Assembly: GCF_029227915.1 (NCBI RefSeq)
Contig: NC_079884.1
Location: 24,864,001 to 24,924,000 of the forward strand
Direction: 5' to 3'
From: Hydractinia symbiolongicarpus
Taxonomy: Eukaryota; Cnidaria; Hydrozoa; Anthoathecata; Hydractiniidae
DNA length: 60,000 bases
Position numbers and translations under genes: made by a program. The notes under the pieces are model-generated. The model was not told where the DNA came from and did not search any database. It saw only the letters and a list, made by a program, of their open reading frames with translations. Positions 11,357 through 23,565 of the stretch are shown here, in pieces. Positions within the stretch are counted from its first letter, which is position 1. Every line of letters starts with the position of its first letter.

Positions 11357-11614
11357 ATGTCTTCTTCGGATGAGTCGGAATCAGAATGTTCTAACGTTGT
11401 ACTTGGCTTCCAGTTTGAACCTAAACGTAGGGGGGATTTATCAGACTCATCGTGGGTGACATATGACAGTGATAGCGATGGGGAAATAGCAGAATTAAGG
11501 ATTAACCTTGACGCTACATCGTGGTGTAAACGCAACAATTGTAGTACGGAAAGAATCCAAGCCAAAAGGCGTGGGTCTTTGACTAATCCAGACGGATGGG
11601 AGTTACAACTATAG
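11357..11614 (+). CDS. P2X7 intracellular-domain-like small protein (fragment)
   Basis: An 85-codon frame begins with ATG at 11357 and a Ser/Asp/Glu-rich start. It then has the segment GFQFEP near residue 18, a second acidic Ser/Asp run, and LDATSWCKRNNCSTE near residue 54. The FEP segment, acidic spacer and W-C-x(3)-C block recall the P2X purinoceptor 7 C-terminal (ballast) domain family, which occurs as many small proteins in cnidarians. The usual Cys-rich continuation after the CSTE block is missing; the frame instead runs through a basic stretch to a TAG. It is therefore a truncated copy, or an exon whose continuation I could not place. The overlapping minus-strand frame is a shadow. Confidence 0.45.
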   Translation: MSSSDESESECSNVVLGFQFEPKRRGDLSDSSWVTYDSDSDGEIAELRINLDATSWCKRNNCSTERIQAKRRGSLTNPDGWELQL

Positions 11615-11639
11615 CCTAACAGGTTATCAGTAACCACGC

Positions 11640-11905
11640 AGTACGGAACCTAAATTTCCTCCGCCGGCTGCGGGCCACATATTGTTGGACTTCGCATAGA
11701 GTGTGAAAATTACGTCACGATTTTGACGTCACAGGCCCCTTAGGTGAGATGGGGAGGGTTGCGGGCCATAGCTATTTGATTTTTGACTGACTGAGTGACT
11801 GATTAGTCAAAATGAATTAGTCAAAATTTGTAAGCTATAATTTGCAACCCTCTCAGTCTATATGGTAGCGACGTCACAACTTTGACGTCAACATCGCTAT
11901 AAGCG
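11640..11905. repeat. Hairpin element carrying TGACGTCA-type sites
   Basis: An imperfect inverted repeat links 11754-11788 with 11820-11853, built on AGGGTTGC and TTTTGAC blocks. Outside it the inverted match continues through paired ACGTCA motifs near 11713-11732 and 11869-11888, giving four CRE-like words in under 200 bases. It may be a foldback transposon or a regulatory cluster; no gene start is visible next to it. Confidence 0.4.
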
Positions 11906-14900
11906 AATTGGAGAGGGCTGTGAACCATGGCTTTTCGCCGTAAATAAATTACAATCTGATTTTTTAACGCCCTCCGTTTGCAACACCTGGATCGTCGACA
12001 TCTTCGCTTGGCTAACATTTTTCGTCAAATTTACACTTAGTCACGCGACTTATCTGACTAACCCTTGATCCGCACCTGAGTCATTGTTGCGACTTCATTG
12101 GAAACACAGGTTGTACACAAGGAGATGCTACACAACAAATATTATAAGATTATTTTTCTACCTCTATATAATCTGTAGTTAATCTAAGATGGAAAAATAA
12201 GCCATTTGAAATATAGAATTAACTTTGTTTTGTTGCATGCATGCAAAAATTATGTTTCCTATAAAAATACGTTTATATTGATGAGACTGCTTCATCTATT
12301 ACACATGATAAAAAAATGCAAATATATCTTTAACTTGAAATTGTTCAATCAAACCTTGTAATTGTGCTAACGTAGCCGTTGAAAAAAGAAATTTTATTTA
12401 CTTTGCAGGAATATTTATTAAATATACTTTTACAACCATATTTTTGGATTTTATCCTTTTCGGTGAAATTAAGCTCAGGTGGTATATTATTTATTGTGAA
12501 AAATCTCAAGCATTTTAACTTTCTTTATTTCGAGAATTTTGCATTTTCAGAAGTTGCATTAATAAGATAAACGCACGCAATTCATTTTTTTAAAGCTTAC
12601 TTTCCACGAAAAAACAAGTTACTTTGTAATAACTTTTCCAACTCTTTCATATGAAATCAATTTGTTTTTTCTTACAGGATGTAAGCTTTAAAAGTTTAGT
12701 ATAGTGAGAACGTTTGTCTAAGAATATTGATCAAAATTAGCTCCACATATAGTTACTCGTTTTGCTGTATTCAAGAGAGCTCCAGGAACATTAGACACCA
12801 AAAAGCTTTCTTGCGTGTACACTCAATTTTAAGATGTTCAATTTGCACAAAATTTTTTTTAATATGATTGTCTAATCATTCCAAGGAAAGGTTTTTTCCA
12901 AAAACCCTTTATATTTAGGACGGCATTTTTAAAGGCACTTATTGACAAATTGCCCAGGTTTGAAATACAATGTGCAAATGTACTTAAAACGATTTCATTT
13001 GCTAACCGTCCTAGCAAAACCGTAAACAATTTTCAATAATCTCAAAAATCAAAAATATGATACATCTTTCCTCTTAATAACATATTTAATTTAATTTCTA
13101 AACAACATCTCGATGCTAATGAATCTTTTGGCATAGCTTATATAAAATACAGTTGAGTTCTATGTTAGGACGAAAGAATTAACCAAAAAAAAATATAGGA
13201 AAAATTATTTTTATCAAATACCATGTCTAGATTTCGTTTTTCGAATTGTTAAGGCTGGCTAAACAGTTTATAAATAAAAGAGCGTGCATCAGATTATTTA
13301 CTCATTCCATTCTCATTCAAAAAAAAAAAATCTCACCTTACTGATGGTAGAACTTTGTCCAATATTACAGACACATTACATTCCACATCAAACTTTATGC
13401 TCTATTTAAAATAGGTTTAATTATGTTGTTGTTGTTATTAATATTAGGAATGTTTTAGTGCACGTGTATTGTAACGTTGATAACAATTAAACGATGTCCA
13501 ATTTTGTTAAACACTAAGTACTATTGGAATATTAATTCATACTTTTATGTTCACTAACCGACTTGCAAAGTTTCTAAAAAGTTAAGCCTCCCCTCCACAA
13601 AATTTAGTCATTTCTCCCCCACTAAATTTACCAATATAATCACTTTTTTGGCAAAATACTGAAATTAATTGGTAAGTTTATAGTAATACTAGTCGATAAG
13701 CTCGTGAAAAGATCCACTTAGGTAGAAAAGCAACGGGAAAGTTATTTGTCGTGTGATTTTCGATGAGGAAATGACTCGTCAATACACAATTTTTTCATTG
13801 AATTTTTTGGCCATTGCCTTGTCATGGAGATTTTTACATGCTGATCGTGGGCTTTTGACGAATGGTTAAAGAGATCATAAAGGTTAAAGATTTTTGGATG
13901 ATGTCTCTAATCCGCATGTTCAAAAACGAGTGATAAAATTGGTTCCATTTTGGTCCTAGGTAGTCCATAGTTACCCATGCAGGAGACGTTTGTGCTAAAA
14001 GTGGATAACAACTCTGAATTATTACAAAATAGTAATAACTTCAGTCTTGTCTTATTTTTCTTGTTTTTTTCCTGTTCACATAAAAAGTAAAGGCTAGTAT
14101 GCCACAAATTATGCAATATGTACAAACTATTATAGCGCTGAGCCTATACTATCTGTTTCTAAGGGCATTACCGAAAAATATTTATGCAGAAAAGAATTTC
14201 TGCATAAATTAGAACACAAAGTTGAATATCTATTTTTACCATACTAATAGATAAAAAACGTACCTTGTAAACGGGAAAGATGTACAACTGTTTTCGGTTT
14301 TATAATCTTTTTTAAAGGTTGGACATGTTCAACTTTTGCTAAGTTTTTTCTATTGAAATTAGCAGAATGATTAATGAGTTATTGTTTAAACTGAAGATTT
14401 GAGCATATTTTTCGATTTTTAATCACAACCAGTGCTAGTCCACTTTTTTCTTCCACCATTATCCCTCCTGCTGCAATAGAAATAAGCGCAATGAAAGATA
14501 TACGTGTTCTTTCTTTGGTATTCATTGTGAAAAGAGAGTTTTTAAAAAAAATTATCATCTTAACGTGTAGACAGGTGTATTACTTGTACCTAAACTTATA
14601 AAGTTTTTCTCATAACTAAACGGTCCGTTTAAACGTACTGTGTATTTTAGCCTTTAAACGCGTACCGTTTTTTTGATGAAACGTTACTCTTGTACGTTAA
14701 AGACAATTAATTGTGACATATTTCACAACCAAATCTCGGTATAGGTTACGGCAAATAGCAAAGCATGGTTTTTCCTTGTTACGTGGTGTCATTCGTAAAG
14801 AGTGAGCGAATGACATAAATTTTTAGGATCTACGTACAGGGCACTTTGGTTACACTCATAAGCGCAAGAAATATACACATAAAATTTGGTACTTATTACA

Positions 14901-16540
14901 AAAATACCACTGGGTTTGTTTACAAAAGGGAACAGCCTCGATGTTGTTTGATGTTGTTCTTACAGGTAGCTTAGCTACCCTATAGTTAGATTTAGGATTA
15001 AACTAGCATTTATTACTTAATACTCAGTAAAATAGGTCAAGTTTGAATATTAAACTATTTCGCTATAACTAGCTAGACTAAGTATGAAAGGACAAGGCTG
15101 AGCTTTTTAGCTGGGTTAAAAGTCAAAACTTAAAGAGGAAATTACATCACATTTTTTAAGATTATACTACACATATTTGAGAACACCTGCGGGAAAACTC
15201 ATTGTTCATCAAGTTACGACATATGGCTAATATGGAAGATTTGTTCATAAAAAACATCAGAAACTTTTTTCATGTGGACTACTTTTACATTAACAAAAAT
15301 TAAAAATTTGAAGATAAACTTTTGTGATTTTTTCATTCATTAAATTTCTCGCTGGAAATTTTTAAGGTTTAAAACCCATGTCCCACAGTAACTTTTTCAT
15401 CCTTATCCTAATGTTAATACATAATCTATGCAACAGCTTTTGCAGTAAAATTAAAACACATAATGAAAAAAAGGTTGTTATTAAAATATTATAAATTAAT
15501 TTCAAACCAATTAGTCCCTGCAGCCATTTTGGTGTCAGCGGTATGAAAAACTATGCTTAAACTATACTAAGTAAAAGTCCTTTTACTTCAGTAAAAATTG
15601 AAATAATGACTTGAAACTTAGTATTAAAATCCTAGTCAAAATGATGGACAACGTCGAGGAACCCTGGGTAATTTTGAAAAAATGTGGTTCTGCCTTATGA
15701 TTCTCAGATATTTGCTGCTGATATCAGCATATTTTAGCCCTCGAGTGCCACACCTCCGTATATATAGGAGTTAATTATCTTTAAATTTTTTTTATTAATT
15801 GTTGTTAAGCATGTAATGTTTTATAATACCATTTAGGTAATATAAAAGTATATACCAGGTGAAATATATGAAGTATATATCATTTCACAAACTTATAACT
15901 CGCTTCATTCTTTGTTTGCAGCTAAGGTTACCAAGGTTAGGTCAAGGATATTAAGCTTTGAGATTCAAATGTCTCCATTATGTTTCAGCAAGCATTACTG
16001 GCAAACGATGAAGCAATTGCAGAAAAATTAAACGGCTTTTAACCAATCAAACTGCTTGATTTGATTATTATCACTTATTGCCCGATTACCTAGGTAATAA
16101 ACTTTACAACAAATTGCTTCCTACCCGAATGCTTTTGCTGCCACTCCTTCTTCATCATTGGTAACAGAGAATATTGTGTGAAAGGCAGTAGAAGAGTGGT
16201 GCAAAAATACGCTTAAATTAGTCAAAGTTCCAAAGGGGGGCACAGATTCGTTATCTATAAAACGATAGTGTTGGCTGAAGCGATATTTTTTTTCATTCAT
16301 TGCACAGAATTTTCCCAATTATCCCCATGTATGTTACATGCCGAGTTGGACAAAAACTTTGGCACTGCTAAATTGCAGACTAATCACACTTTCAGAGAAA
16401 ACTTTGACATGGTTACCAAAACAGAAGCACTGATTTGGTAAATAACCAGCCTAGAGAGTCATAACATGTTAATAGAAAAACTGATTCAATATCTGATTGC
16501 CGATGATGGGAGAAGGATCTTCCGAAAAAAAAAAAAAAAA
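11906..16540. other. Inter-arm AT-rich DNA without a supported gene
   Basis: I see no exon, RNA gene or intact mobile element. Small structures include a perfect 13-bp hairpin at 14180-14209 and an inverted ATTCG pair near 14790-14815. ORFs here are short and AT-driven. Confidence 0.5.
14180..14209. repeat. Perfect 13-bp hairpin
   Basis: Stem ATTTATGCAGAAA with loop AGAA and its exact complement. No U-run marks it as a terminator and no gene adjoins it. Confidence 0.5.
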
Positions 16541-16591
16541 AAAACCGTCAGGGGGGCGGAATCCGCCCCCCCCCGGACCGAATAGGGTTAA
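16541..16591. repeat. G/C-tract dispersed repeat, copy C
   Basis: Same pattern and orientation as 8388-8440. It follows a run of A (16527-16543) and abuts the left end of the satellite element. Confidence 0.5.
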
Positions 16592-16726
16592 TCAAGAAGA
16601 ATCTGGTAAGTCGTCCACGTATTACTTCCTGAATATAAAGGAGATATAGTATTCAACATGTGTTAGACCTATATACGTTCCCAAGCCTTGTGGAGATAAT
16701 GATGTGCTATTCTCCATAAAGCACAA

Positions 16727-19700
16727 GTGTAGTAGCCTGTAGTAGAGCGTAGTAAAATGTATTTCTCTGTAGTAAAGCGTATTTCTCTGTAGTAGAGTGT
16801 AGTAGCTTGTAGTAGAGTGTAGTAGCTTGTAGTAGAGTGTAGTAGAGCATATTTCTCTGTAGTAGAGCGTATTTCTCTGTAGTAAAGCGAATTTCTCTGT
16901 AGTAGAGTGTAGTAGCGTGTAGTAGCGTGTAGTAGAGCGTAGTAGAGCGTATTTCTCTGTAGTAGAGTGTAGTAGCCTGTAGTAGAGCGTAGTAGAATGT
17001 ATTTCTCTGTAGTAAAGCGTATTTCTCTGTAGTACAGTGTAGTAGCGTGTAGTAGAGTGTAGTAGCGTGTAGTAAAGCGTAGTAGAATGTATTTCTCTGT
17101 AGTAAAGCGTATTTCTCTGTAGTAGAGTGTAGTAGCCTGTAGTAGCTTGTAGTAGAGTGTAGTAGCATGTAGTAGAGCGTAGTAGAATGTATTTCTCTGT
17201 AGTAAAGCGTATTTCTCTGTAGTAGAGTGTAGTAGCGTGTAGTAGAGCGTAGTAGCGTGTAGTAGAGCGTAGTAGAATGTATCTCTCTGTAGTAAAGCGT
17301 ATTTCTCTGTAGTAGAGTGTAGTAGCCAGTAGTAGCCTGTAGTAGAGTGTAGTAGCGTGTAGTAGAGCGTAGTAGAATGTATTTCTCTGTAGTAAAGCGT
17401 ATTTCTCTGTAGTAGAGTGTAGTAGCGTGTAGTAGAGCGTAGTAGCGTGTAGTAGAGCGTAGTAGAATGTATCTCTCTGTAGTAAAGCGTATTTCTCTTT
17501 AGTAGAGTGTAGTAGCCAGTAGTAGCCTGTAGTAGAGTGTAGTAGCGTGTAGTAGAGCGTAGTAGAATGTATTTCTCTGTAGTGAAGCGTATTTTTCTGT
17601 AGTAGAGTGTAGTAGCGTGTAGTAGAGCGTAGTAGCGTGTAGTAAAGCGTAGTAGAATGTATTTCTCTGTAGTAAAGCGTATTTCTCTGTAGTAGAGTGT
17701 AGTAGCCTGTAGTAGCTTGTAGTAGAGTGTAGTAGCGTGTAGTAGAGCGTAGTAGAATGTATTTCTCTGTAGTAAAGCTTATTTCTCTGTAGTAGAGTGT
17801 AGTAGCCTGTAGTAGCCTGTAGTAGAGTGTAGTAGCGTGTAGTAGAGCGTAGTAGCATGTATTTCTCTGTAGTAAAGCGTATTTCTCTGTAGTAGAGTGT
17901 AGTAGCGTGTAGTAGAGCGTAGTAGCGTGTAGTAAAGCGTAGTAGAATGTATTTCTCTGTAGTAAAGCGTATTTCTCTGTAGTAGAGTGTAGTAGCCTGT
18001 AGTAGCTTGTAATAGAGTGTAGTAGAGCGTCGTAGAATGTATTTCTCTGTAGTAAAGCGTATTTCTCTGTAGTAGAGTGTAGTAGCCTGTAGTAGCTTGT
18101 AGTAGAGTGTAGTAGCGTGTAGTAGAGCGAAGTAGAATGTATTTCTCTGTAGTAAAGCGTATTTCTCTGTAGTAGAGTGTAGTAGCGTGTAGTAGAGCGT
18201 AGTAGCGTGTAGTAGAGCGTAGTAGAATGTATTTCTCTGTAGTAAAGCGTATTTCTCTGTAGTAGAGTGTAGTAGCGTGTAGTAGAGCGTAGTAGCGTGT
18301 AGTAGAGCGTAGTAGAATGTATCTCTCTGTAGTAAAGCGTATTTCTCTGTAGTAGAGTGTAGTAGCCAGTAGTAGCCTGTAGTAGAGTGTAGTAGCGTGT
18401 AGTAGAGCGTAGTAGAATGTATTTCTCTGTAGTAAAGCGTATTTCTCTGTAGTAGAGTGTAGTAGCGTGTAGTAGAGCGTAGTAGCGTGTAGTAGAGCGT
18501 AGTAGAATGTATCTCTCTGTAGTAAAGCGTATTTCTCTGTAGTAGAGTGTAGTAGCCAGTAGTAGCCTGTAGTAGAGTGTAGTAGCGTGTAGTAGAGCGT
18601 AGTAGAATGTATTTCTCTGTAGTAAAGCGTATTTTTCTGTAGTAGAGTGTAGTAGCGTGTAGTAGAGCGTAGTAGAATGTATTTCTCTGTAGTAAAGCTT
18701 ATTTCTCTGTAGTAGAGTGTAGTAGCCTGTAGTAGCCTGTAGTAGAGTGTAGTAGCGTGTAGTAGAGCGTAGTAGCATGTATTTCTCTGTAGTAAAGCGT
18801 ATTTCTCTGTAGTAGAGTGTAGTAGCGTGTAGTAGAGCGTAGTAGCGTGTAGTAAAGCGTAGTAGAATGTATTTCTCTGTAGTAAAGCGTATTTCTCTGT
18901 AGTAGAGTGTAGTAGCCTGTAGTAGCTTGTAATAGAGTGTAGTAGCGTGTAGTAGAGCGTAGTAGAATGTATTTCTCTGTAGTAAAGCGTATTTCTCTGT
19001 AGTAGAGTGTAGTAGCCTGTAGTAGCTTGTAGTAGAGTGTAGTAGCGTGTAGTAGAGCGAAGTAGAATGTATTTCTCTGTAGTAAAGCGTATTTCTCTGT
19101 AGTAGAGTGTAGTAGCGTGTAGTAGAGCGTAGTAGCGTGTAGTAGAGCGTAGTAGAATGTATTTCTCTGTAGTAAAGCGTATTTCTCTGTAGTAGAGTGT
19201 AGTAGCGTGTAGTAGAGCGTAGTAGCGTGTAGTAGAGCGTAGTAGAATGTATTTCTCTGTAGTAAAGCGTATTTCTCTGTAGTAGAGTGTAGTAGCCTGT
19301 AGTAGCTTTTAGTAGAGTGTAGTAGCGTGTAGTAGAGCGTTGTAGAATGTATTTCTCTGTAGTAAAGCGTATTTCTCTGTAGTAGAGTGTAGTAGCCTGT
19401 AGTAGCTTGTAGTAGAGTGTAGTAGCGTGTAGTAGAGCGAAGTAGAATGTATTTCTCTGTAGTAAAGCGTATTTCTCTGTAGTAGAGTGTAGTAGCGTGT
19501 AGTAGAGCGTAGTAGCGTGTAGTAGAGCGTAGTAGAATGTATTTCTCTGTAGTAAAGCGTATTTCTCTGTAGTAGAGTGTAGTAGCGTGTAGTAGAGCGT
19601 AGTAGCGTGTAGTAGAGCGTAGTAGAATGTATCTCTCTGTAGTAAAGCGTATTTCTCTGTAGTAGAGTGTAGTAGCCAGTAGTAGCCTGTAGTAGAGTGT

Positions 19701-21265
19701 AGTAGCGTGTAGTAGAGCGTAGTAGAATGTATTTCTCTGTAGTAAAGCGTATTTCTCTGTAGTAGAGTGTAGTAGCGTGTAGTAGAGCGTAGTAGCGTGT
19801 AGTAGAGCGTAGTAGAATGTATCTCTCTGTAGTAAAGCGTATTTCTCTGTAGTAGAGTGTAGTAGCCAGTAGTAGCCTGTAGTAGAGTGTAGTAGCGTGT
19901 AGTAGAGCGTAGTAGAATGTATTTCTCTGTAGTAAAGCGTATTTTTCTGTAGTAGAGTGTAGTAGCGTGTAGTAGAGCGTAGTAGAATGTATTTCTCTGT
20001 AGTAAAGCTTATTTCTCTGTAGTAGAGTGTAGTAGCCTGTAGTAGCCTGTAGTAGAGTGTAGTAGCGTGTAGTACAGCGTAGTAGCATGTATTTCTCTGT
20101 AGTAAAGCGTATTTCTCTGTAGTAGAGTGTAGTAGCGTGTAGTAGAGCGTAGTAGCGTGTAGTAAAGCGTAGTAGAATGTATTTCTCTGTAGTAAAGCGT
20201 ATTTCTCTGTAGTAGAGTGTAGTAGCCTGTAGTAGCTTGTAATAGAGTGTAGTAGCGTGTAGTAGAGCGTAGTAGAATGTATTTCTCTGTAGTAAAGCGT
20301 ATTTCTCTGTAGTAGAGTGTAGTAGCCTGTAGTAGCTTGTAGTAGAGTGTAGTAGCGTGTAGTAGAGCGAAGTAGAATGTATTTCTCTGTAGTAAAGCGT
20401 ATTTCTCTGTAGTAGAGTGTAGTAGCGTGTAGTAGAGCGTAGTAGCGTGTAGTAGAGCGTAGTAGAATGTATTTCTCTGTAGTAAAGCGTATTTCTCTGT
20501 AGTAGAGTGTAGTAGCGTGTAGTAGAGCGTAGTAGCGTGTAGTAGAGCGTAGTAGAATGTATTTCTCTGTAGTAAAGCGTATTTCTCTGTAGTAGAGTGT
20601 AGTAGCCTGTAGTAGCTTTTAGTAGAGTGTAGTAGCGTGTAGTAGAGCGTTGTAGAATGTATTTCTCTGTAGTAAAGCGTATTTCTCTGTAGTAGAGTGT
20701 AGTAGCCTGTAGTAGCTTGTAGTAGAGTGTAGTAGCGTGTAGTAGAGCGAAGTAGAATGTATTTCTCTGTAGTAAAGCGTATTTCTCTGTAGTAGAGTGT
20801 AGTAGCGTGTAGTAGAGCGTAGTAGCGTGTAGTAGAGCGTAGTAGAATGTATTTCTCTGTAGTAAAGCGTATTTCTCTGTAGTAGAGTGTAGTAGCGTGT
20901 AGTAGAGCGTAGTAGCGTGTAGTAGAGCGTAGTAGAATGTATTTCTCTGTAGTAAAGCGTATTTCTCTGTAGTAGAGTGTAGTAGCCTGTAGTAGAGTGT
21001 AGTAGAGTGTAGTAGCGTGTAGTAGAGCGTAGAAGAATGTATTTCTCTGTAGTAAAGCGTATTTCTCTGTAGTAGAGTGTAGTAGCGTGTAGTAGAGCGT
21101 AGTAGCGTGTAGTAAAGCGTAGTAGAATGTATTTCTCTGTAGTAAAGCGTATTTCTCTGTAGTAGGGTGTAGTAGCCTGTAGTAGCTTGTAGTAGAGTGT
21201 AGTAGCGTGTAGTAGAGCGTAGTAGAATGTATTTCTCTGTAGTAAAGCGTATTTCTCTGTAGTAG
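16727..21265 (+). repeat. Satellite of strict 10-bp units with higher-order structure
   Basis: The array consists of decamers of two kinds, AGTAGNNNGT variants and ATTTCTCTGT, and stays in the same 10-base register for about 4.5 kb. Rare marker decamers reveal higher-order copies. AGTAGCTTTT at 19301 and 20611, and TGTAGAATGT at 19341 and 20651, are 1310 bases apart. AATAGAGTGT occurs at 18011, 18931 and 20241, and AGTAGCATGT at 17851, 18771 and 20081, giving steps of 920 and 1310. AGTAGCCAGT pairs 190 bases apart occur three times. The 718-, 259-, 153- and 119-codon minus-strand frames are by-products of a repeat that rarely makes stops on that strand. Confidence 0.9.
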
Positions 21266-21366
21266 CTCTACTACAAGCTACTACAGGCTACTACACTCTA
21301 CTACAGAGAAATACGCTCTACTACGCTCTACTACACGCTACTACGCTCTACTACAAGCTACTACAT
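21266..21366 (-). repeat. Short inverted segment of the satellite
   Basis: At 21265 the array switches strand: the last ~100 bases before the right TIR read as complements of the AGTAG and ATTTCTCTGT decamers. The junction forms a short palindrome around GTAGTAGCTCTACTAC. Confidence 0.85.
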
Positions 21367-22719
21367 TGTGCTTTATGGAGAATAGCACATCATTATCTCC
21401 ACAAGGCTTGGGAACGTACATAGGTCTAACACATGTTGAATCTATATCTCCTTTATATTCAGGAAGTAATACGTGGACGACTTACCAATCATTTGCATGT
21501 TTTGGACACGTGATTAATCCGATTTCCCGATTTTTTTCGGATTTTACACAAAAATCGAGAAAACCAAATATTCAGGCAATTTTTGCGACTTTTTATGCGA
21601 ACTATGTAAAAACCGGAAAATATGTTTAATAACTTTTATTTGGCTTTTAGAAAATTCCAACAGAATGTAAAAATATGCTCTAGAACTAAAATAATAGAGG
21701 TTTTAAGCAGATAGTGATATTTTGGAAGAATTTTAAGCTTTTGATGGCGTCATAGAAAAAATGCTGACATAAGCAAAATTTACTGCTGCGATTTTATGTT
21801 TTTTGTGACGTACTATAAAGTGTGCCAAGTTAATATTTTTGTTTACCTGTCAGACCAGTTTAAATCATCAAAAGTTCAAATTGTTGATGTCATTAGTTTT
21901 ACAAATGGATGTTTTTTTCGATATACGCTTTATATTATAAAAATATGCTCTAGGATATATAGGAATACTCAAGATGAAATCAAACAAAAAGTTAAGAGAC
22001 TATCCTTAGAATATACTCACCTTGAATCCTAACTTTTTTATTCATTGTAAACTCATGTAAACTTGTATCCTAGCATTGCTGTAAAATGTCTTTTCTCAGG
22101 TTTTATTTAAAATAGCTTCCCCTTTAAAATCTAGTTGTCTTTCAGTTAAATTAGGTTGCTCAAACAACCAGTTTGCCTTCTCAAATCCTCCAATCGTAAC
22201 TGTGCTATGAAGAACTAAGAATATTTTAGAGTGGCTTTTACCCAAAAGTTAATCATATTTATCTTGAAAGGAAAAAAAAACACTATTCTTTTGTGTACAC
22301 TTTGACGCCATGAAAATGTTTCATATGAAAATATTATGATCAGATCAACTTCACATTATGGCGAGTGCATTACCCAATTAATTACCTTTACGCTAAATGT
22401 GAGTTTTAATGTTTCCAATTTTTGATATTTTAAATTGACCTAAAATTTTTATTATATGATTTTATTTATTCATGGACAAAAAATGTGGTATTCTTTTAAA
22501 CAATGCTAAGCCAGTTTCATATCATTTAGCTTGTTTCGCCATTTTAAATACCAAAAGGCGAAAATTGGGTACTCGAAAAAACGACCTTTTCAACGTGCAA
22601 ACAATGGATTCAAATTTAGGTAAAGACCAAGATTCTGGCTAAAAATCGTGGGAGAAAGAGTGAAGGACAGCTTCAGCCTAATCTAAATTGTCTAAAAAGA
22701 GAGTAATCATTTGTCAATT

Positions 22720-23127
22720 TGATTTTTAGTAAGGCGCAGTAATATTCTAAGAGGACTTATGGAATCTTCCACAGCACCTGTTGAATTTTCCCATCTCCTG
22801 ATGAAGGAAAATCAGAAAAACTATAGAAATATTGTAACAGTTGGATCCGTACCAGAAAGACCATGTCTGGCTGATAAAAGAGATATTAACGTCATTCAGA
22901 TTGAAGACGTCTCAAAGAAACGATCAAACGAACTTAATCTCGTGAATTGCACAGAAATCAAATCCACCACCATTGATATTATCTACCAATGATGTATACG
23001 CTATACCACAAAATAGTGAAAAAATATCACGTTTCCATATGAGAATTCAAGGCGAGAAAGTATTAGTTACAATGACAATGAATAACATGAAATATAAGGG
23101 AACTTTATACCAAGCTAATATATATTG
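22720..23127 (+). pseudogene. Frameshifted copy of the 124-codon ORF (right arm)
   Basis: The acceptor, ATG (22759) and first ~66 codons match the left-arm ORF at 3554-3967, with about eight residue changes. A 4-base deletion near 22955-22960 shifts the frame, and translation stops at 22990-22992. The remaining left-arm coding sequence is still recognisable downstream to 23127 in the other frame. A broken duplicate of a gene of unknown function. Confidence 0.45.
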
Positions 23128-23565
23128 ATATCAAAAGTGCATATCGTGTTATAATTTCAAGCCGCCATGGCCATTAAAATTTATTACCCCCTTCCTCCCT
23201 CCCCCTCCTAAAAGAATAGAATATTTCATGTGATTTTTTGATGAATTGAAGTAACATTTAACTCCGCAGTGTTTATTCTTTGTGAAGAATTATCTGTAGG
23301 ATTCTGCTCTTACACTCTTTAAGAAATCCCTCTAAAAGACTACAAAATAATACAAACGTATATTACAAGTCTTAAAGATGTAAGAATAATGTGCAAGCAG
23401 TGTTAAAAAAAATCATGATGTCTATTTTAAATAAACACGCTGTTTGCTTAACCGTTAAGTAGGCTTTTAATGGTGAACAGAATATCTGTCAAATCACATA
23501 CAGCTTTTTATAAGCAACACGAGAGCCAAGTCGTTCAAAAATCAAACTTAGACAATGTGTAAGAC

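Larger units (their letters stand above)
16604..21487. mobile_element. TIR-bounded satellite element (nonautonomous, 4.9 kb)
   Basis: The left end (16604-16726) and right end (21367-21487) are inverted repeats about 120 bases long and about 97% identical, beginning TGGTAAGTCGTCCACG. The trinucleotide ATC flanks both ends (16601-16603 and 21488-21490), which may be a target duplication but is short enough to be chance. The whole interior is a satellite. There is no transposase. The right end abuts the inner edge of the right arm of the inverted duplication. Confidence 0.7.

Noticed and set aside
16622-18778. 718-codon minus-strand open frame (LLHSTTRYYT-like decapeptide repeats)
   Set aside because: It is the translation of a 10-base satellite whose minus strand rarely makes stops; equivalent frames restart in several places and there is no promoter, non-repeat domain or splice structure.
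21366-21629. 87-codon frame at the right satellite TIR
   Set aside because: Its first part is the TIR itself (also at the end of the 718-codon frame on the other side), and the rest is noncoding arm sequence.
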